A stretch of 64,000 bases of DNA, from positions 1,612,001 to 1,676,000 of the forward strand of contig CP129491.1 of the NCBI GenBank assembly GCA_030584105.1. The letters are read 5' to 3'. The DNA comes from UTCHB3 sp002050155 (lineage in GTDB: Bacteria > Bacteroidota > Ignavibacteria > Ignavibacteriales > Ignavibacteriaceae). This document shows, in pieces, positions 1 to 8,597 of the stretch (positions are counted from its first letter, which is position 1; each line of letters starts with the position of its first letter). The position numbers and the translations under genes are program-made. The notes below the pieces were generated by a model. The model did not search any database and was not told the origin of the DNA. It worked only from the letters and a program-made list of their open reading frames with translations.

Positions 1-2069
1 AAGACATGGAAAAAAGGTACGAAAAACACGGTGCTTCAAACAAAATGTTGGAGCCGAATGTGAAACTTTCAAACGGCGGGCTGCGCGATTTTCAACTGCT
101 CGAGTGGATTTATATTCTCGCAACCGCAAAGCCTTTTGAAAGAATTGAGGGAATTTCACAATCTGAAATTTTTATCAACACAATTTTTGAAGAAAAACCT
201 TTCCCGATAAACGAAATCACAAAGCTGCTCAGAAGTTATAAGTTCCTGATTACTATCAGGGACCTTTTACATGCTCTTGCAAACAGGAAGAACGACCGCC
301 TCGATTTTGAAGCTCAGGAAAAAGTTGCCGCAGCAATGGGCTATGAAGGGGGTTTTCAGCCTCTGATGAAAGACTATTTTGCCGCTTCTGCAACCGTTAA
401 CAGGTTTTTGAAATCGTTCATTAAACGCTACAGCAAAATTCTTTTCCCGCTGCCAAGCTCACTGCTGGCAATAGAACTTGACGCTAATTTTTACACTATC
501 GGCGACATGCTCTACTCAAAAAATGAAGAGTTCTTAAACTGTGATTGCATTATGAGAGCCTTCAACTATAAAAGCAAAAACGGGTTTCAGTTCGATGAAA
601 AACTGCGCTCAACAATTCTTTCAAGTCTGGAACAAAAACAGTTAGAGTGGACGCCCCGAAGTTCATACTTTTTCAAAAATATTCTGCTTCAGAAAGAATT
701 TGTCGGTTCTACACTCTTCGGAATGCACGAGCTTGGCGTACTCGGCGCACTAATCCCCGAGTTTGAAGAACTAACCGGATTTATTCAACACGGTGTTTAC
801 CACAGCTACACTGCCGACGAGCACACCATTATTGCAATAATGAATGTTGAAAAACTTCAATACGAGAAATCAAACCTCGGGCGGCTTTTTAACTCAATTG
901 AACGACATGACCTCTTATACCTTGCGCTTCTGTTTCACGATATCGCGAAACCTATAAATGTGGAAGGGCACGAATTACTGGGGGCTGAAGTTGCGGATTC
1001 TTTCATGCAAAAGTTGGGTTATCCCGATAGTGACATTGAAACCGTTAAATTCCTCATCCGCAGCCACCTTCTGATGACGAAAGTTGCATTCAAGCGGGAC
1101 CTTAACTCACCGGAGACTCTGAACTCTTTCATTTCACATTTCACTAACATAACGGAATTAGACTTACTCTACCTGATAAGTTACGCTGACCTTACCGCAG
1201 TAAACACTGCTCTGTGGACTTCGTGGAAAAACGAGTTGCTGAGCGAGCTTTACAGAAAATCGAGAGAACTTATAATTGAAGAAATAACGGCGGAAGACCT
1301 GCTCTATCAAAATTCTAACCCGGAAGAGGATAAAATTCTTGAGTACTCCGATTCCATTTCCCGGGAAAATGTCCGTTCGCACATCCGGTCTTTCAACGAT
1401 CCCTCGTATGTTACAAACTTTACCGAAGAGGAAATGGCGCGCCACATCGAGGGTATTTTATCGGGAGCACCTATTACGGTGCTTTTTAAGCAGAGTGATA
1501 GTTTCACGAATGTTACCGTGATTACCTTTGATGACGAATCGCTCCTCGCAAAACTTTGCGGCGTTTTCCTTATTAACGATGTGAATATCCACGACGCCCG
1601 CATCTTCACTCGAAAAGATAAAATTATAATCGACAACTTCAATGTAACCGACTTTTCAACCAACAAGCCGATTGATGAAACAAAATTTGAAGAACTGCGG
1701 TCAGATTTTCTGCAGATGGAAGCGGGGATGCTCCAGCTTGCAACTGAGCTTACAAAACACAAGTCGAAGTGGTGGCGATTGGAAAATAAATTCTTCAAGA
1801 AACCGGGGCGGGTCAGCGTTTCTTTTGAAGAATCAAAAAAATACACCATAATTGATATTCACTCACCCGACCGGCTTGGCTTTCTATACACGGTTACTTC
1901 CAAATTAAATGACCTCGGATTAACAATCTATTTTGCTAAAATCAGCACGATGGGGAGCGATATCGTCGATTCTTTCTATGTTTTGGACCCTAACAATAAA
2001 AAAGTTGCAAAAAATTTCTATGTGGTGATAGAGGAACAGTTAATTCAGTGCGTTAACGACCTGCTGTAA
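1..2069 (+). CDS. glnD: [Protein-PII] uridylyltransferase / uridylyl-removing enzyme, 5'-truncated by the window edge
   Basis: Bifunctional nitrogen sensor that uridylylates and de-uridylylates PII in response to glutamine. The frame is open to base 1 (GAC at 3-5 precedes the ATG at 6), so the catalytic nucleotidyltransferase N-terminus lies upstream of the window. Visible parts are the LEPNVKLSNGGLRD segment typical of GlnD, an HD phosphohydrolase domain (LLFHDIAKP near residue 310 of the visible part), and two C-terminal ACT domains (about residues 490-560 and 610-680) that bind glutamine. It is followed 29 nt downstream by murI on the same strand. Identity is sure; the true start cannot be seen. 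Confidence 0.93.
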   Translation, partial: DMEKRYEKHGASNKMLEPNVKLSNGGLRDFQLLEWIYILATAKPFERIEGISQSEIFINTIFEEKPFPINEITKLLRSYKFLITIRDLLHALANRKNDRLDFEAQEKVAAAMGYEGGFQPLMKDYFAASATVNRFLKSFIKRYSKILFPLPSSLLAIELDANFYTIGDMLYSKNEEFLNCDCIMRAFNYKSKNGFQFDEKLRSTILSSLEQKQLEWTPRSSYFFKNILLQKEFVGSTLFGMHELGVLGALIPEFEELTGFIQHGVYHSYTADEHTIIAIMNVEKLQYEKSNLGRLFNSIERHDLLYLALLFHDIAKPINVEGHELLGAEVADSFMQKLGYPDSDIETVKFLIRSHLLMTKVAFKRDLNSPETLNSFISHFTNITELDLLYLISYADLTAVNTALWTSWKNELLSELYRKSRELIIEEITAEDLLYQNSNPEEDKILEYSDSISRENVRSHIRSFNDPSYVTNFTEEEMARHIEGILSGAPITVLFKQSDSFTNVTVITFDDESLLAKLCGVFLINDVNIHDARIFTRKDKIIIDNFNVTDFSTNKPIDETKFEELRSDFLQMEAGMLQLATELTKHKSKWWRLENKFFKKPGRVSVSFEESKKYTIIDIHSPDRLGFLYTVTSKLNDLGLTIYFAKISTMGSDIVDSFYVLDPNNKKVAKNFYVVIEEQLIQCVNDLL

Positions 2070-2098
2070 CCCCTGAAAATTGACAGATAAAGGATTTT

Positions 2099-2242
2099 AT
2101 GACTGACCCTAATGCTTCCAATATGACTGATCCTAATGCTTCCGGTATAACCAACCCAAAAGCAAACGAATTGACTGACACTAAGGCACACGAATTGACT
2201 GAACCCAAAGCACCCGGTACAACCGACCCAAAAGCGCCAATT
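2099..2242 (+). repeat. 24-bp coding tandem repeat x6 at the murI start
   Basis: Six contiguous 24-bp units begin at the murI start codon and are all in frame. Units 1 and 2 are nearly identical; units 3-6 diverge, with changes concentrated in the first and last codons. Because the first codon of several units is ATG or TTG, the array looks like repeated duplication of the gene's own start region. Confidence 0.9.
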
Positions 2243-3058
2243 GGAATATTTGACTCAGGAATTGGCGGGCTTACCGTAGTTAAACACCTGATTGATGCAC
2301 TGCCTAATGAAAACATTGTTTACTTCGGCGACACAGCCAGGGTGCCTTACGGCTCTAAATCGAACGATACCGTGATTGAATACTCGATTCAGGATGCCGC
2401 CTTCCTCATGGAGTTCGGCGTGAAGGCAATTGTAGTTGCCTGTAACACTGCTTCTTCAGTTGCTTTGAATCAACTGCGCGAACGCTTTTCGGTTCCGATA
2501 ATCGGAATGATAGAACCGGGCGCAAAATATGGGCTTGGTTATACATCCAACGATAAAATAGGTGTAATCGGGACAAGAGCCACTGTAAACAACAAAGCTT
2601 ATTCAACAAAAATTGCGGAACTTGACGGGCAGGTAACCATAATCGAGCAGGCGTGCCCTCTGTTTGTTCCATTCGCTGAAGAAGGGTGGATAGATCACCC
2701 GGCAACACGAGCTGTTGCAGCAGAGTACCTTAAGCCTCTGAAAGATGCGGGGGTTGATACATTAATTCTCGGCTGCACTCACTACCCCATTTTGAAAGAT
2801 GTTATTAAAGATGAAATGGGCAGTAATGTTAAGTTGGTTGATTCAGGAATTGCCGCCTCGTACGCCGTTGTGAAAGAACTGACCGAACGGGGTTTACTTA
2901 ACCCGGAAAATACCCCCGGCGACGAAATATATTATGTAAGTGATATTCCCGCTACTTTCAGTTTTGTCGCTTCTCTTTTTCTTGGAAGAGAAATAATCAA
3001 AATAAATAAAGTAGAGACTGACTACATCTCCTCTCTCTTTTCAATGAACAAAAATTAA
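2099..3058 (+). CDS. murI: Glutamate racemase with a repetitive N-terminal extension
   Basis: Cofactor-independent racemase that makes D-glutamate for peptidoglycan in the cytoplasm. The core is standard: GIFDSGIGG at residues 49-57, catalytic Cys115 in VVACNTAS and Cys226 in LGCTHYP. The first 48 residues are unusual: six 8-residue units of the form (M/I/L/T)T(D/N/E)(P/T)(N/K)A.. encoded by 24-bp tandem repeats. Family members normally begin only a few residues before the PIGIFDSG motif. The units start with ATG, ATG, ATA, TTG, TTG and ACA, so translation could begin at 2099, 2123, 2171 or 2195. I chose 2099 because it is the first ATG after glnD. The extension is probably disordered. Confidence 0.93.
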   Translation: MTDPNASNMTDPNASGITNPKANELTDTKAHELTEPKAPGTTDPKAPIGIFDSGIGGLTVVKHLIDALPNENIVYFGDTARVPYGSKSNDTVIEYSIQDAAFLMEFGVKAIVVACNTASSVALNQLRERFSVPIIGMIEPGAKYGLGYTSNDKIGVIGTRATVNNKAYSTKIAELDGQVTIIEQACPLFVPFAEEGWIDHPATRAVAAEYLKPLKDAGVDTLILGCTHYPILKDVIKDEMGSNVKLVDSGIAASYAVVKELTERGLLNPENTPGDEIYYVSDIPATFSFVASLFLGREIIKINKVETDYISSLFSMNKN

Positions 3059-3128
3059 TTTTTTCTTGTTTTTTCTGACATAAAAGAATTTTTTAACAAG
3101 AATACTTTTTTGTTAGTTTTAACTTTAT

Positions 3129-3136
3129 TATATTTG
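3129..3136 (+). promoter_or_regulatory. Candidate -7 promoter element
   Basis: TATATTTG matches the Bacteroidota -7 consensus TAnnTTTG. A TTTG lies 16 nt upstream (3109-3112), somewhat closer than the usual Bacteroides spacing. It sits about 80 nt before the porin start and just before the palindrome at 3147-3167. This is inference from consensus only. Confidence 0.4.
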
Positions 3137-3146
3137 TTATTGCTAT

Positions 3147-3167
3147 TTAGACTTAATCTAAGTCTAA
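3147..3167. promoter_or_regulatory. Perfect 9-3-9 palindrome, probable operator
   Basis: TTAGACTTA, a 3-nt ATC centre, then TAAGTCTAA form a perfect inverted repeat, 47 nt upstream of the porin start and just downstream of a TAnnTTTG element. The TTAG...CTAA ends resemble sites of DtxR/IdeR/MntR-type metalloregulators, but that assignment is inference. The position fits a repressor site over the transcription start. Confidence 0.5.
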
Positions 3168-3214
3168 TTTTCGATCAATAACTAAATATACTAACAAAAC
3201 AAGAAAGAAAATAA

Positions 3215-4279
3215 ATGAACAGAGCAACCTTCCTGGTAATTACAGTTTTTGTGCTCTCGTCCCCTGCTTTTGCGCAGGATGATTTTTTCACCCCCACTAC
3301 TACAGTTAGTGGCTACGGTGAATTGCACTATACTAATTCAACTTCTGACTCAAAAAAAGCCACTAAACAGTTGGATTTTCACAGATTCGTCCTCTTTTTT
3401 GGGCATTCTTTTTCTGAAGAATGGTCTTTCAAATCTGAATTTGAACTGGAACATAATTTAGTAACCGGCAAGGACGGCGAAATTGAATTGGAGCAGGCGT
3501 ATCTCTCTTACACTCCATACCCTTATCTGGGTTTCAGGGCGGGCGTTGTGCTCGCTCCCGTCGGGATAATCAACGAAATTCACGAGCCTCCCACTTTCTT
3601 CGGTGTTGAGCGCCCCGAATACCACAACGCCATTATTCCAACTACATGGTTTGGAAATGGTGTTTCAATTTTTGGATCGCATAAAGGATTTGAGTACCAA
3701 TTAAACGCCATGGAAGGGCTAAACAGCGATAAATTCTCAACTTCAAGCGCCATCAGAAGCGGCAGATACAAAGGGTTCAAACCCGATGCCTCAAACTTAC
3801 TCTATACTCTCAGATTAGACTATAATTTCAACTCTCACCTGAAAGCCGGGGTTTCTGCTTCTTACAACAAAGCAAAAGGCGACACTTCACAAACTGAGTT
3901 TAACCTGCTTGAAGCCCACGCAAGATATCAACAGGCAGGGCTTTACGCTGCCTTCGAAGCCGCGCAAATTTCGTACAACGCCGGTGCAATGGAATCTTCT
4001 CTCGGATATTATGCTGAAATTGGGTATGACTTCGGGAAACATTTCAAAACGGATTGGCAATTCATCCCTTTCTTCAGATATTCCTACTACAACACAGCGG
4101 CAAAGGTCAGAAATGCAAATCTTGACCCTGACAAATTCGGTTACAACCTGATTCAATTCGGGATTAACATCAAGCCGCTTACAAACATTGTTATAAAGGC
4201 TGACTATCTTTCAAAGAAGCGAGTTTCCGACAGTGACGAAACCCGAACCTTCAGCCTTGGCGTAGGATATATGTTCTGA
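3215..4279 (+). CDS. Outer-membrane porin, phosphate-selective porin (OprO/OprP)-like
   Basis: Predicted outer-membrane beta-barrel. A Sec signal peptide (residues 1-20, ending FAQ|DD) is followed by alternating amphipathic strands rich in aromatic residues, and the protein ends in GYMF with the C-terminal Phe typical of BAM substrates. The segment YLGFRAGVVLAPVGIINE with the following PPTFFGVERPE resembles OprO/P-type porins. It is first in a tight operon: its TGA overlaps the ATG of the FMN-binding gene by one base. A perfect palindrome lies upstream. The substrate is not visible from sequence; the FMN-binding partner suggests a redox or metal role rather than phosphate. Confidence 0.75.
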   Translation: MNRATFLVITVFVLSSPAFAQDDFFTPTTTVSGYGELHYTNSTSDSKKATKQLDFHRFVLFFGHSFSEEWSFKSEFELEHNLVTGKDGEIELEQAYLSYTPYPYLGFRAGVVLAPVGIINEIHEPPTFFGVERPEYHNAIIPTTWFGNGVSIFGSHKGFEYQLNAMEGLNSDKFSTSSAIRSGRYKGFKPDASNLLYTLRLDYNFNSHLKAGVSASYNKAKGDTSQTEFNLLEAHARYQQAGLYAAFEAAQISYNAGAMESSLGYYAEIGYDFGKHFKTDWQFIPFFRYSYYNTAAKVRNANLDPDKFGYNLIQFGINIKPLTNIVIKADYLSKKRVSDSDETRTFSLGVGYMF

Positions 4280-4818
4280 TGAACAGATTCTCTTTTTTGA
4301 AATTCTCCTCGATCATCTTTTTCTGCCTGTGTACCCTGGTACACGGGCAGGAAATTAAAAAAACTACGGAAGCTCTGCTTCGGAACCAGTTTGGGAAGTC
4401 AACTTCTCTGAAAGAGCAGAAATATACGATACCTGCAACGGCTAAGAAAAAAGCTGAATCCGCCGCAAAACAGAAGTTTAATAACAGTTTTATCTATATT
4501 TATACCGCATCAGTTAACGGAGCAGTCAAAGGTTACGGCTTCCTTGATAATGTTCAGGGGAAAGCGATGCCGATTACTTTTTTAGTGATTTTTGATACCA
4601 AAGGAAATATCCTTTCTTCTGCTATTGTGAAGTATCGCGAGCAATACGGAGGCGAAGTGGCGGATAAAAACTGGAACAAACAGTTCAAAGGGAAAAATTC
4701 TTCTTCTGATTTCACGGTCGGGAAGTCGATTGATGCCATCTCGGGAGCAACAATTTCCGTAAATTCTGTTACCAGAGGAATTAAAAAATTAGCCGTTTTG
4801 TTCCGTGAAATTTTTTGA
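4279..4818 (+). CDS. FMN-binding domain protein, exported
   Basis: Small exported flavoprotein. A signal peptide covers residues 1-25 (SIIFFCLCTLVHGQ). The FMN-binding domain follows, with the SIDAISGATISVNSVTRG motif near residues 150-167, in which the S/T of SGAT is the site for covalent FMN attachment by ApbE in related proteins. The start overlaps the porin stop (TGATG), implying translational coupling. The last codons and stop (FREIF, TGA) are repeated 39 bp downstream. Probable role: periplasmic electron carrier for the porin/membrane-protein cluster. The partner and electron acceptor are unknown. Confidence 0.8.
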   Translation: MNRFSFLKFSSIIFFCLCTLVHGQEIKKTTEALLRNQFGKSTSLKEQKYTIPATAKKKAESAAKQKFNNSFIYIYTASVNGAVKGYGFLDNVQGKAMPITFLVIFDTKGNILSSAIVKYREQYGGEVADKNWNKQFKGKNSSSDFTVGKSIDAISGATISVNSVTRGIKKLAVLFREIF

Positions 4819-4865
4819 ATGTGAAAACAGGCAACCGTATTCCGTGAAATTTTTTGAATGTGAAA
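4801..4865 (+). repeat. 39-bp-spaced direct repeat over the end of the FMN-binding gene
   Basis: A 26-bp sequence at 4801-4826, covering the codons for FREIF, the TGA stop and 8 nt beyond, is repeated perfectly at 4840-4865. The 13 bp between the copies are unique. The second copy is not readable from the gene because an in-frame TGA follows at once. Confidence 0.9.
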
Positions 4866-4927
4866 TTGTTGAATTTGTTGCCGGTTGTAATTTTTCGATG
4901 TAAAAATGTGTTTGCAGGGATAGCACC

Positions 4928-4986
4928 TTGAAATTTTCTGAAATTAAAAAATTTGAAATTGTACCCCGTTGAAATTTTCTGAAATT
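4928..4986 (+). repeat. 41-bp-spaced direct repeat over the start of the 168-residue membrane protein
   Basis: The 18-bp start region beginning TTGAAATTTTCTGAAATT at 4969 occurs identically at 4928. The upstream copy is out of frame and runs into a stop, so 4969 remains the only usable TTG. The same intergenic region carries the 3'-end repeat of the preceding gene, so both borders are duplicated. Confidence 0.85.
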
Positions 4987-5475
4987 CAATTATATCAATT
5001 ACCCCGAGAGGTTAAAACATTCCTCGCAGCATTTCTGATACTGCTTTCAGCAGCTGTTGCGATAGGTTTAGTCTATTTATATCATACCACAAACTACACC
5101 CCTGAAATCGCCGTTAAACACTACAATGGTTCGCAAAGTGAAAATGTTGAGGATGATTTTGAAATCCCTGACAGTTACGAAAAGCCAATTTCCGAGTTGA
5201 TGATTACCACACATAACCACTTCTTCGGGTTTGCGTTCATCTTTTTTGCTCTGGGTGCAATATTTTGGTTTAACTCCACAATCACGGGTTTTTGGAAAGG
5301 GTTTTTGATGGTCGAGCCGTTAATTTCAACCCTGTTCACCTTTGGGGGTATCTGGTTGGTTAGGTTTGTGCACCCGGGGTTTATTTATCTTACCGTGGTA
5401 TCTTCCTCCTTAATATACATCTCTTTTGCAGTGATGGCAATAGTTGCGCTTTATGAACTGACAGTAAAAAAATAG
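4969..5475 (+). CDS. Membrane protein of unknown function, four TM segments
   Basis: A 168-residue integral membrane protein starting at TTG. TM segments lie near residues 16-36, 80-100, 108-128 and 136-160, with a polar, acidic loop (about 40-75) between the first two. Histidines sit in or beside membrane segments (ITTHNHFFGF near residue 80, RFVHPGF near 130), as in some b-type haem proteins, but no family was recognised. It ends the porin/FMN-binding operon, so a role as the inner-membrane electron donor to the exported flavoprotein is plausible inference. No Shine-Dalgarno sequence is evident. Confidence 0.7.
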   Translation: MKFSEIQLYQLPREVKTFLAAFLILLSAAVAIGLVYLYHTTNYTPEIAVKHYNGSQSENVEDDFEIPDSYEKPISELMITTHNHFFGFAFIFFALGAIFWFNSTITGFWKGFLMVEPLISTLFTFGGIWLVRFVHPGFIYLTVVSSSLIYISFAVMAIVALYELTVKK

Positions 5476-5497
5476 GTTACAACCGGGATGTGTTGCC

Positions 5498-7531
5498 TCA
5501 TTTCAAAAAGCGGTTGAACCAGTCACCCACTTCTTTGTACCAAAAAATCGAGTTTTGCGGTTGCATAACCCAATGATTTTCATCGGGGAAGTAAACCAAC
5601 CTTGCGGGCACGCCTTTACCTTTTAGAACGCCATAAAGCTCAAGCCCCTGCGTAACCACAACACGATAATCTTTTTCGCCATGCACAACAAGCATCGGCG
5701 TGATGAAGTTTTCAGCAAAATTTGCGGGGCTGTATTTGTTAACCTGCTCTTTGTTGTACCAGGGTGCTCCGCCGTAAGCCCGTTCACGGAAGTGAGTCAT
5801 ATCTGAGGCGAATTGCCCGTAAAAATTGTAAACACCCGCATGGGAAACCAAAGCGGAAAACCTGCCCGTTTTCCCGGCGATATAATTGACCAAATAACCG
5901 CCGTAACTTCCGCCGGCGGCACCAATTCTGTTTTCTCTGATGAAATCAAACTCGTCGGTGAGGTAATCAGTGGCTTTCATAATATCGGTGTAAGGCATAT
6001 CGCCGTGCGCTCCCACAATCGATTCCGCAAACTTTTCGCCGAAGCCACTGCTGCCGTGGAAGTTAACCATTGCAACAACATATCCCATTGCGGCAAAAAC
6101 CTGCGAATTCCAACGATAGTGGAAATTATCGCTGAAAGCACCGAGGGGCCCCCCATGAATGAGGTGTATCATCGGATACTTTTGCGTTTTATCAAAATTT
6201 GGCGGATAAATCATAAACACCTGAACCGAATCCCCTTTTGCTCCCTCGAACCAGTGTTCTTCAAATTTGCCAAACTCAATCTGCGAGGTGAGGTCTTTGT
6301 TAAGGTCAACCAATTCCCGGGATGTTCCCGTCGTGGGGTCAACAGCGACCACCCGTTGCGGAGTTGAATTATTATTGTTCAGAAAATAAACAACGGAGCT
6401 ATCCGGTGCCAAGCCACTGTTTGTACCCTCAGCAAACACTTTCTGAAAACCGCTGCCGTTAGGGCTAACGCTGAAAACCCCGGTTCTGCCGCGATAGTCT
6501 GCGGTAAAATAAATTTTTCCGACTTTATGATCCAAAGTAAATTCGTTAACTGAAAGATCTATATCTTTTGTAAGAAGTGTATCCGAGTTAGCTTCTATTT
6601 TGAATCGTGCAATTTTTTGGTTCTCTGCTTCCAGATTGGGGTTTGTTGTTTTCAAATAGAAGATAAATTTTCCGCAGGGTGAAAATTGCGGTGCCCCATC
6701 ACCGGCACGGTTATCCGGAGTTATGTTTGTTACCTTACCCGATCCGTCAGCCTCCATAAGAAAAAGGTCGAAGTTCAAATCGGTGAAGTAAGGTTTAGGG
6801 GTAACATTGGCGGAAAAGACAATCTTTTCACCGGTGGGTGAAATATCATAATCGGCACCCGAGCCGCTTACGCTTAACATAGCGGTGCTTTCCGGGGTAA
6901 GGTCGCTGACTTTGCCTGAGGCAATTTCAACTGAATAAATATGGGTAACGAAGCCATCGGTCAGCCAGCTATCCCAGTAGCGGTAGAATCTGTCTTCCGT
7001 AACTTTCGCTGAAACTTTACTCTCTTTTTTCGCTTTAAGCAGTGTTTTAAGTGTGTCTAAGTTTCCGCGGGCTTCCGGCAATGTGTTCGAAGCAAAGGCT
7101 AATTTATCACCGGAAGGGAACCATTTAATTGACTGTGCCCCCATCGGCATTTCAGTTAAACGGGTTGCTTCTCCGCCATCCCGTTCGATTATATAAATCT
7201 GCCCCGCTTCATCACTTTCCCGTTTTGCAACAAATGCAATTTTTTTTCCGTCGGGCGACCACACGGGTGAGCTTTCGCTCCCTTTTCCCGAGGTGAACTT
7301 TCTGTATTCACCTGTTTTCAGGTTCAAAAGATAAAGGTCACCCGTTGATTCGTTCTTAGCGGCATTCCAAGTGGTAACGGAAAACAAGGCTTCGGTTTTC
7401 TCCGGGTTCACTGAAAACGCACCGATTCGTTTCATTTTCCAAATCTCTTCGGCGGTCAGAAGTTTTTTCTCCTGCGGAAGAACTACCGAAAAAAGTAAAA
7501 TTGCAAATATCAGTGAATATCCGAAGCGCAT
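5498..7531 (-). CDS. S9 family prolyl oligopeptidase (dipeptidyl/acylaminoacyl peptidase type), secreted
   Basis: Exported serine peptidase that trims peptides. A signal peptide covers residues 1-19 (ending VVLPQ). An N-terminal beta-propeller (about 40-420) contains repeated SPDGKKIAF-like blades of the WD40/PD40 type. The C-terminal alpha/beta hydrolase carries the triad: Ser542 in GGSYGG, Asp621 in HGEKDYRV and His653 in ENHWVM, with the oxyanion-forming HGGP motif before it. Length (677) is normal for the family. It is convergent with the membrane-protein gene, 22 nt away. Its exact specificity cannot be told from sequence. Confidence 0.92.
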   Translation of the reverse strand: MRFGYSLIFAILLFSVVLPQEKKLLTAEEIWKMKRIGAFSVNPEKTEALFSVTTWNAAKNESTGDLYLLNLKTGEYRKFTSGKGSESSPVWSPDGKKIAFVAKRESDEAGQIYIIERDGGEATRLTEMPMGAQSIKWFPSGDKLAFASNTLPEARGNLDTLKTLLKAKKESKVSAKVTEDRFYRYWDSWLTDGFVTHIYSVEIASGKVSDLTPESTAMLSVSGSGADYDISPTGEKIVFSANVTPKPYFTDLNFDLFLMEADGSGKVTNITPDNRAGDGAPQFSPCGKFIFYLKTTNPNLEAENQKIARFKIEANSDTLLTKDIDLSVNEFTLDHKVGKIYFTADYRGRTGVFSVSPNGSGFQKVFAEGTNSGLAPDSSVVYFLNNNNSTPQRVVAVDPTTGTSRELVDLNKDLTSQIEFGKFEEHWFEGAKGDSVQVFMIYPPNFDKTQKYPMIHLIHGGPLGAFSDNFHYRWNSQVFAAMGYVVAMVNFHGSSGFGEKFAESIVGAHGDMPYTDIMKATDYLTDEFDFIRENRIGAAGGSYGGYLVNYIAGKTGRFSALVSHAGVYNFYGQFASDMTHFRERAYGGAPWYNKEQVNKYSPANFAENFITPMLVVHGEKDYRVVVTQGLELYGVLKGKGVPARLVYFPDENHWVMQPQNSIFWYKEVGDWFNRFLK

Positions 7532-7730
7532 TATTTCCTCTTAAAACTGAATCTAAAAAAATAACCCAGAGTGACCTTTCACTCAAAAAAATTAACCTTA
7601 TTTTATTTATGCTGTTTACTGATTAAAACGGGCTGTTTGTTTAAGCTGCTGCCCTATCCAAGCCGTTCGCTTATTTTTTAAGCTCGCTTATTTAAGGTGT
7701 TTAATCTTCAATTATTTAATAAAAAAACAA

Positions 7731-8579
7731 CTACCTTAGTTTATTCAAGACATTTTGGACATATTCATCCCTGAACACACCCTGCCCTGTGTAGTTCGTG
7801 TAGGAAAAAACTTGTTTTCCCAGGTCGCGAAGTCGCTGATCGGTCGAACTAATCCTTGCGATTGGATCAGGGTGGGTTGAAAGAAATGTCTCTATTCCGC
7901 CCGAGTTTGAACTTACCAAGCCGTCGGCTTTCATCTTTTCGAAAAAGAATTTGACCCCACCGGGGTAGTATCTTGTTTCCGCCAGATAATCAATCGAATA
8001 TTTATCGCTTTCATCTTCATCCGAACGGCTGTTAGCCAGTAGAGTAAGCCCCACAAACAAGTTAGCGGCAATTTCCACAAACTTACTTGGGTTTTCACCC
8101 ATCACTAAACTTAGCAGCATACTCAACCCGTACTGAGCTGTCATTCTTTTCGTTGCGTGTCTTCTCTCTGCGTGGGCTATCTCGTGCCCTAATACACCCG
8201 CAAGCGCCGCTTCTGAATCAAGATACTTCAACAAACCGGTGTAAACATAGACTTTTCCACCCGGCAGGGCAAATGCGTTCAGAATATCAGGACGATCTAT
8301 AATTTCTAACTGATATTGATAGACCTGTTTTTTCTGTATAGCGTTTACTGAAAGAATATGGTTAAATATCCTTTCGGTAATATATTGCTTCACAGAAGGA
8401 TCACCACGAAAAACCGGGTATTCAGTTTGATTCGTAGCAATTTCTGCCGCTACATTCGCACCAAGCGCAACATCATCAGCATCCGAGAAGATGTTCAGCC
8501 CACCAAGATCGGAACAGGATGAAGCGAAAAATGTGAAGGAGATAGAAAGCACTACTGCCCCGTAACGAGCGAGTTTCAT
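7731..8579 (-). CDS. M48 family zinc metalloprotease, lipoprotein
   Basis: Periplasmic lipoprotein peptidase of the BepA/YfgC/LoiP type, likely in outer-membrane protein quality control. A lipobox with Cys22 (FASSC) ends the signal peptide. The zinc motif HEIAH gives His132, Glu133 and His136; the downstream SDEDESDKY segment supplies the third ligand region. Length 282 lacks the C-terminal TPR domain of BepA. It lies 18 nt downstream of obg on the same strand. The 199-bp gap after it (7532-7730) holds only short AT-rich near-repeats around TTAAATAAGCG and no gene. Confidence 0.9.
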   Translation of the reverse strand: MKLARYGAVVLSISFTFFASSCSDLGGLNIFSDADDVALGANVAAEIATNQTEYPVFRGDPSVKQYITERIFNHILSVNAIQKKQVYQYQLEIIDRPDILNAFALPGGKVYVYTGLLKYLDSEAALAGVLGHEIAHAERRHATKRMTAQYGLSMLLSLVMGENPSKFVEIAANLFVGLTLLANSRSDEDESDKYSIDYLAETRYYPGGVKFFFEKMKADGLVSSNSGGIETFLSTHPDPIARISSTDQRLRDLGKQVFSYTNYTGQGVFRDEYVQNVLNKLR

Positions 8580-8597
8580 TTTAACCTCAATATTTTG

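Noticed and set aside
1307..1849. 180-codon minus-strand open frame
   Set aside because: Antisense to the ACT-domain region of glnD; low-quality composition.
4928..4971. Upstream TTG at 4928 as start of the 168-residue membrane protein
   Set aside because: It is a repeat copy, out of frame with 4969, and runs into a stop after 14 codons.
5813..6367. 184-codon plus-strand open frame
   Set aside because: Lies antisense inside the S9 peptidase gene, which has complete catalytic motifs; no protein-like features on the opposite strand.
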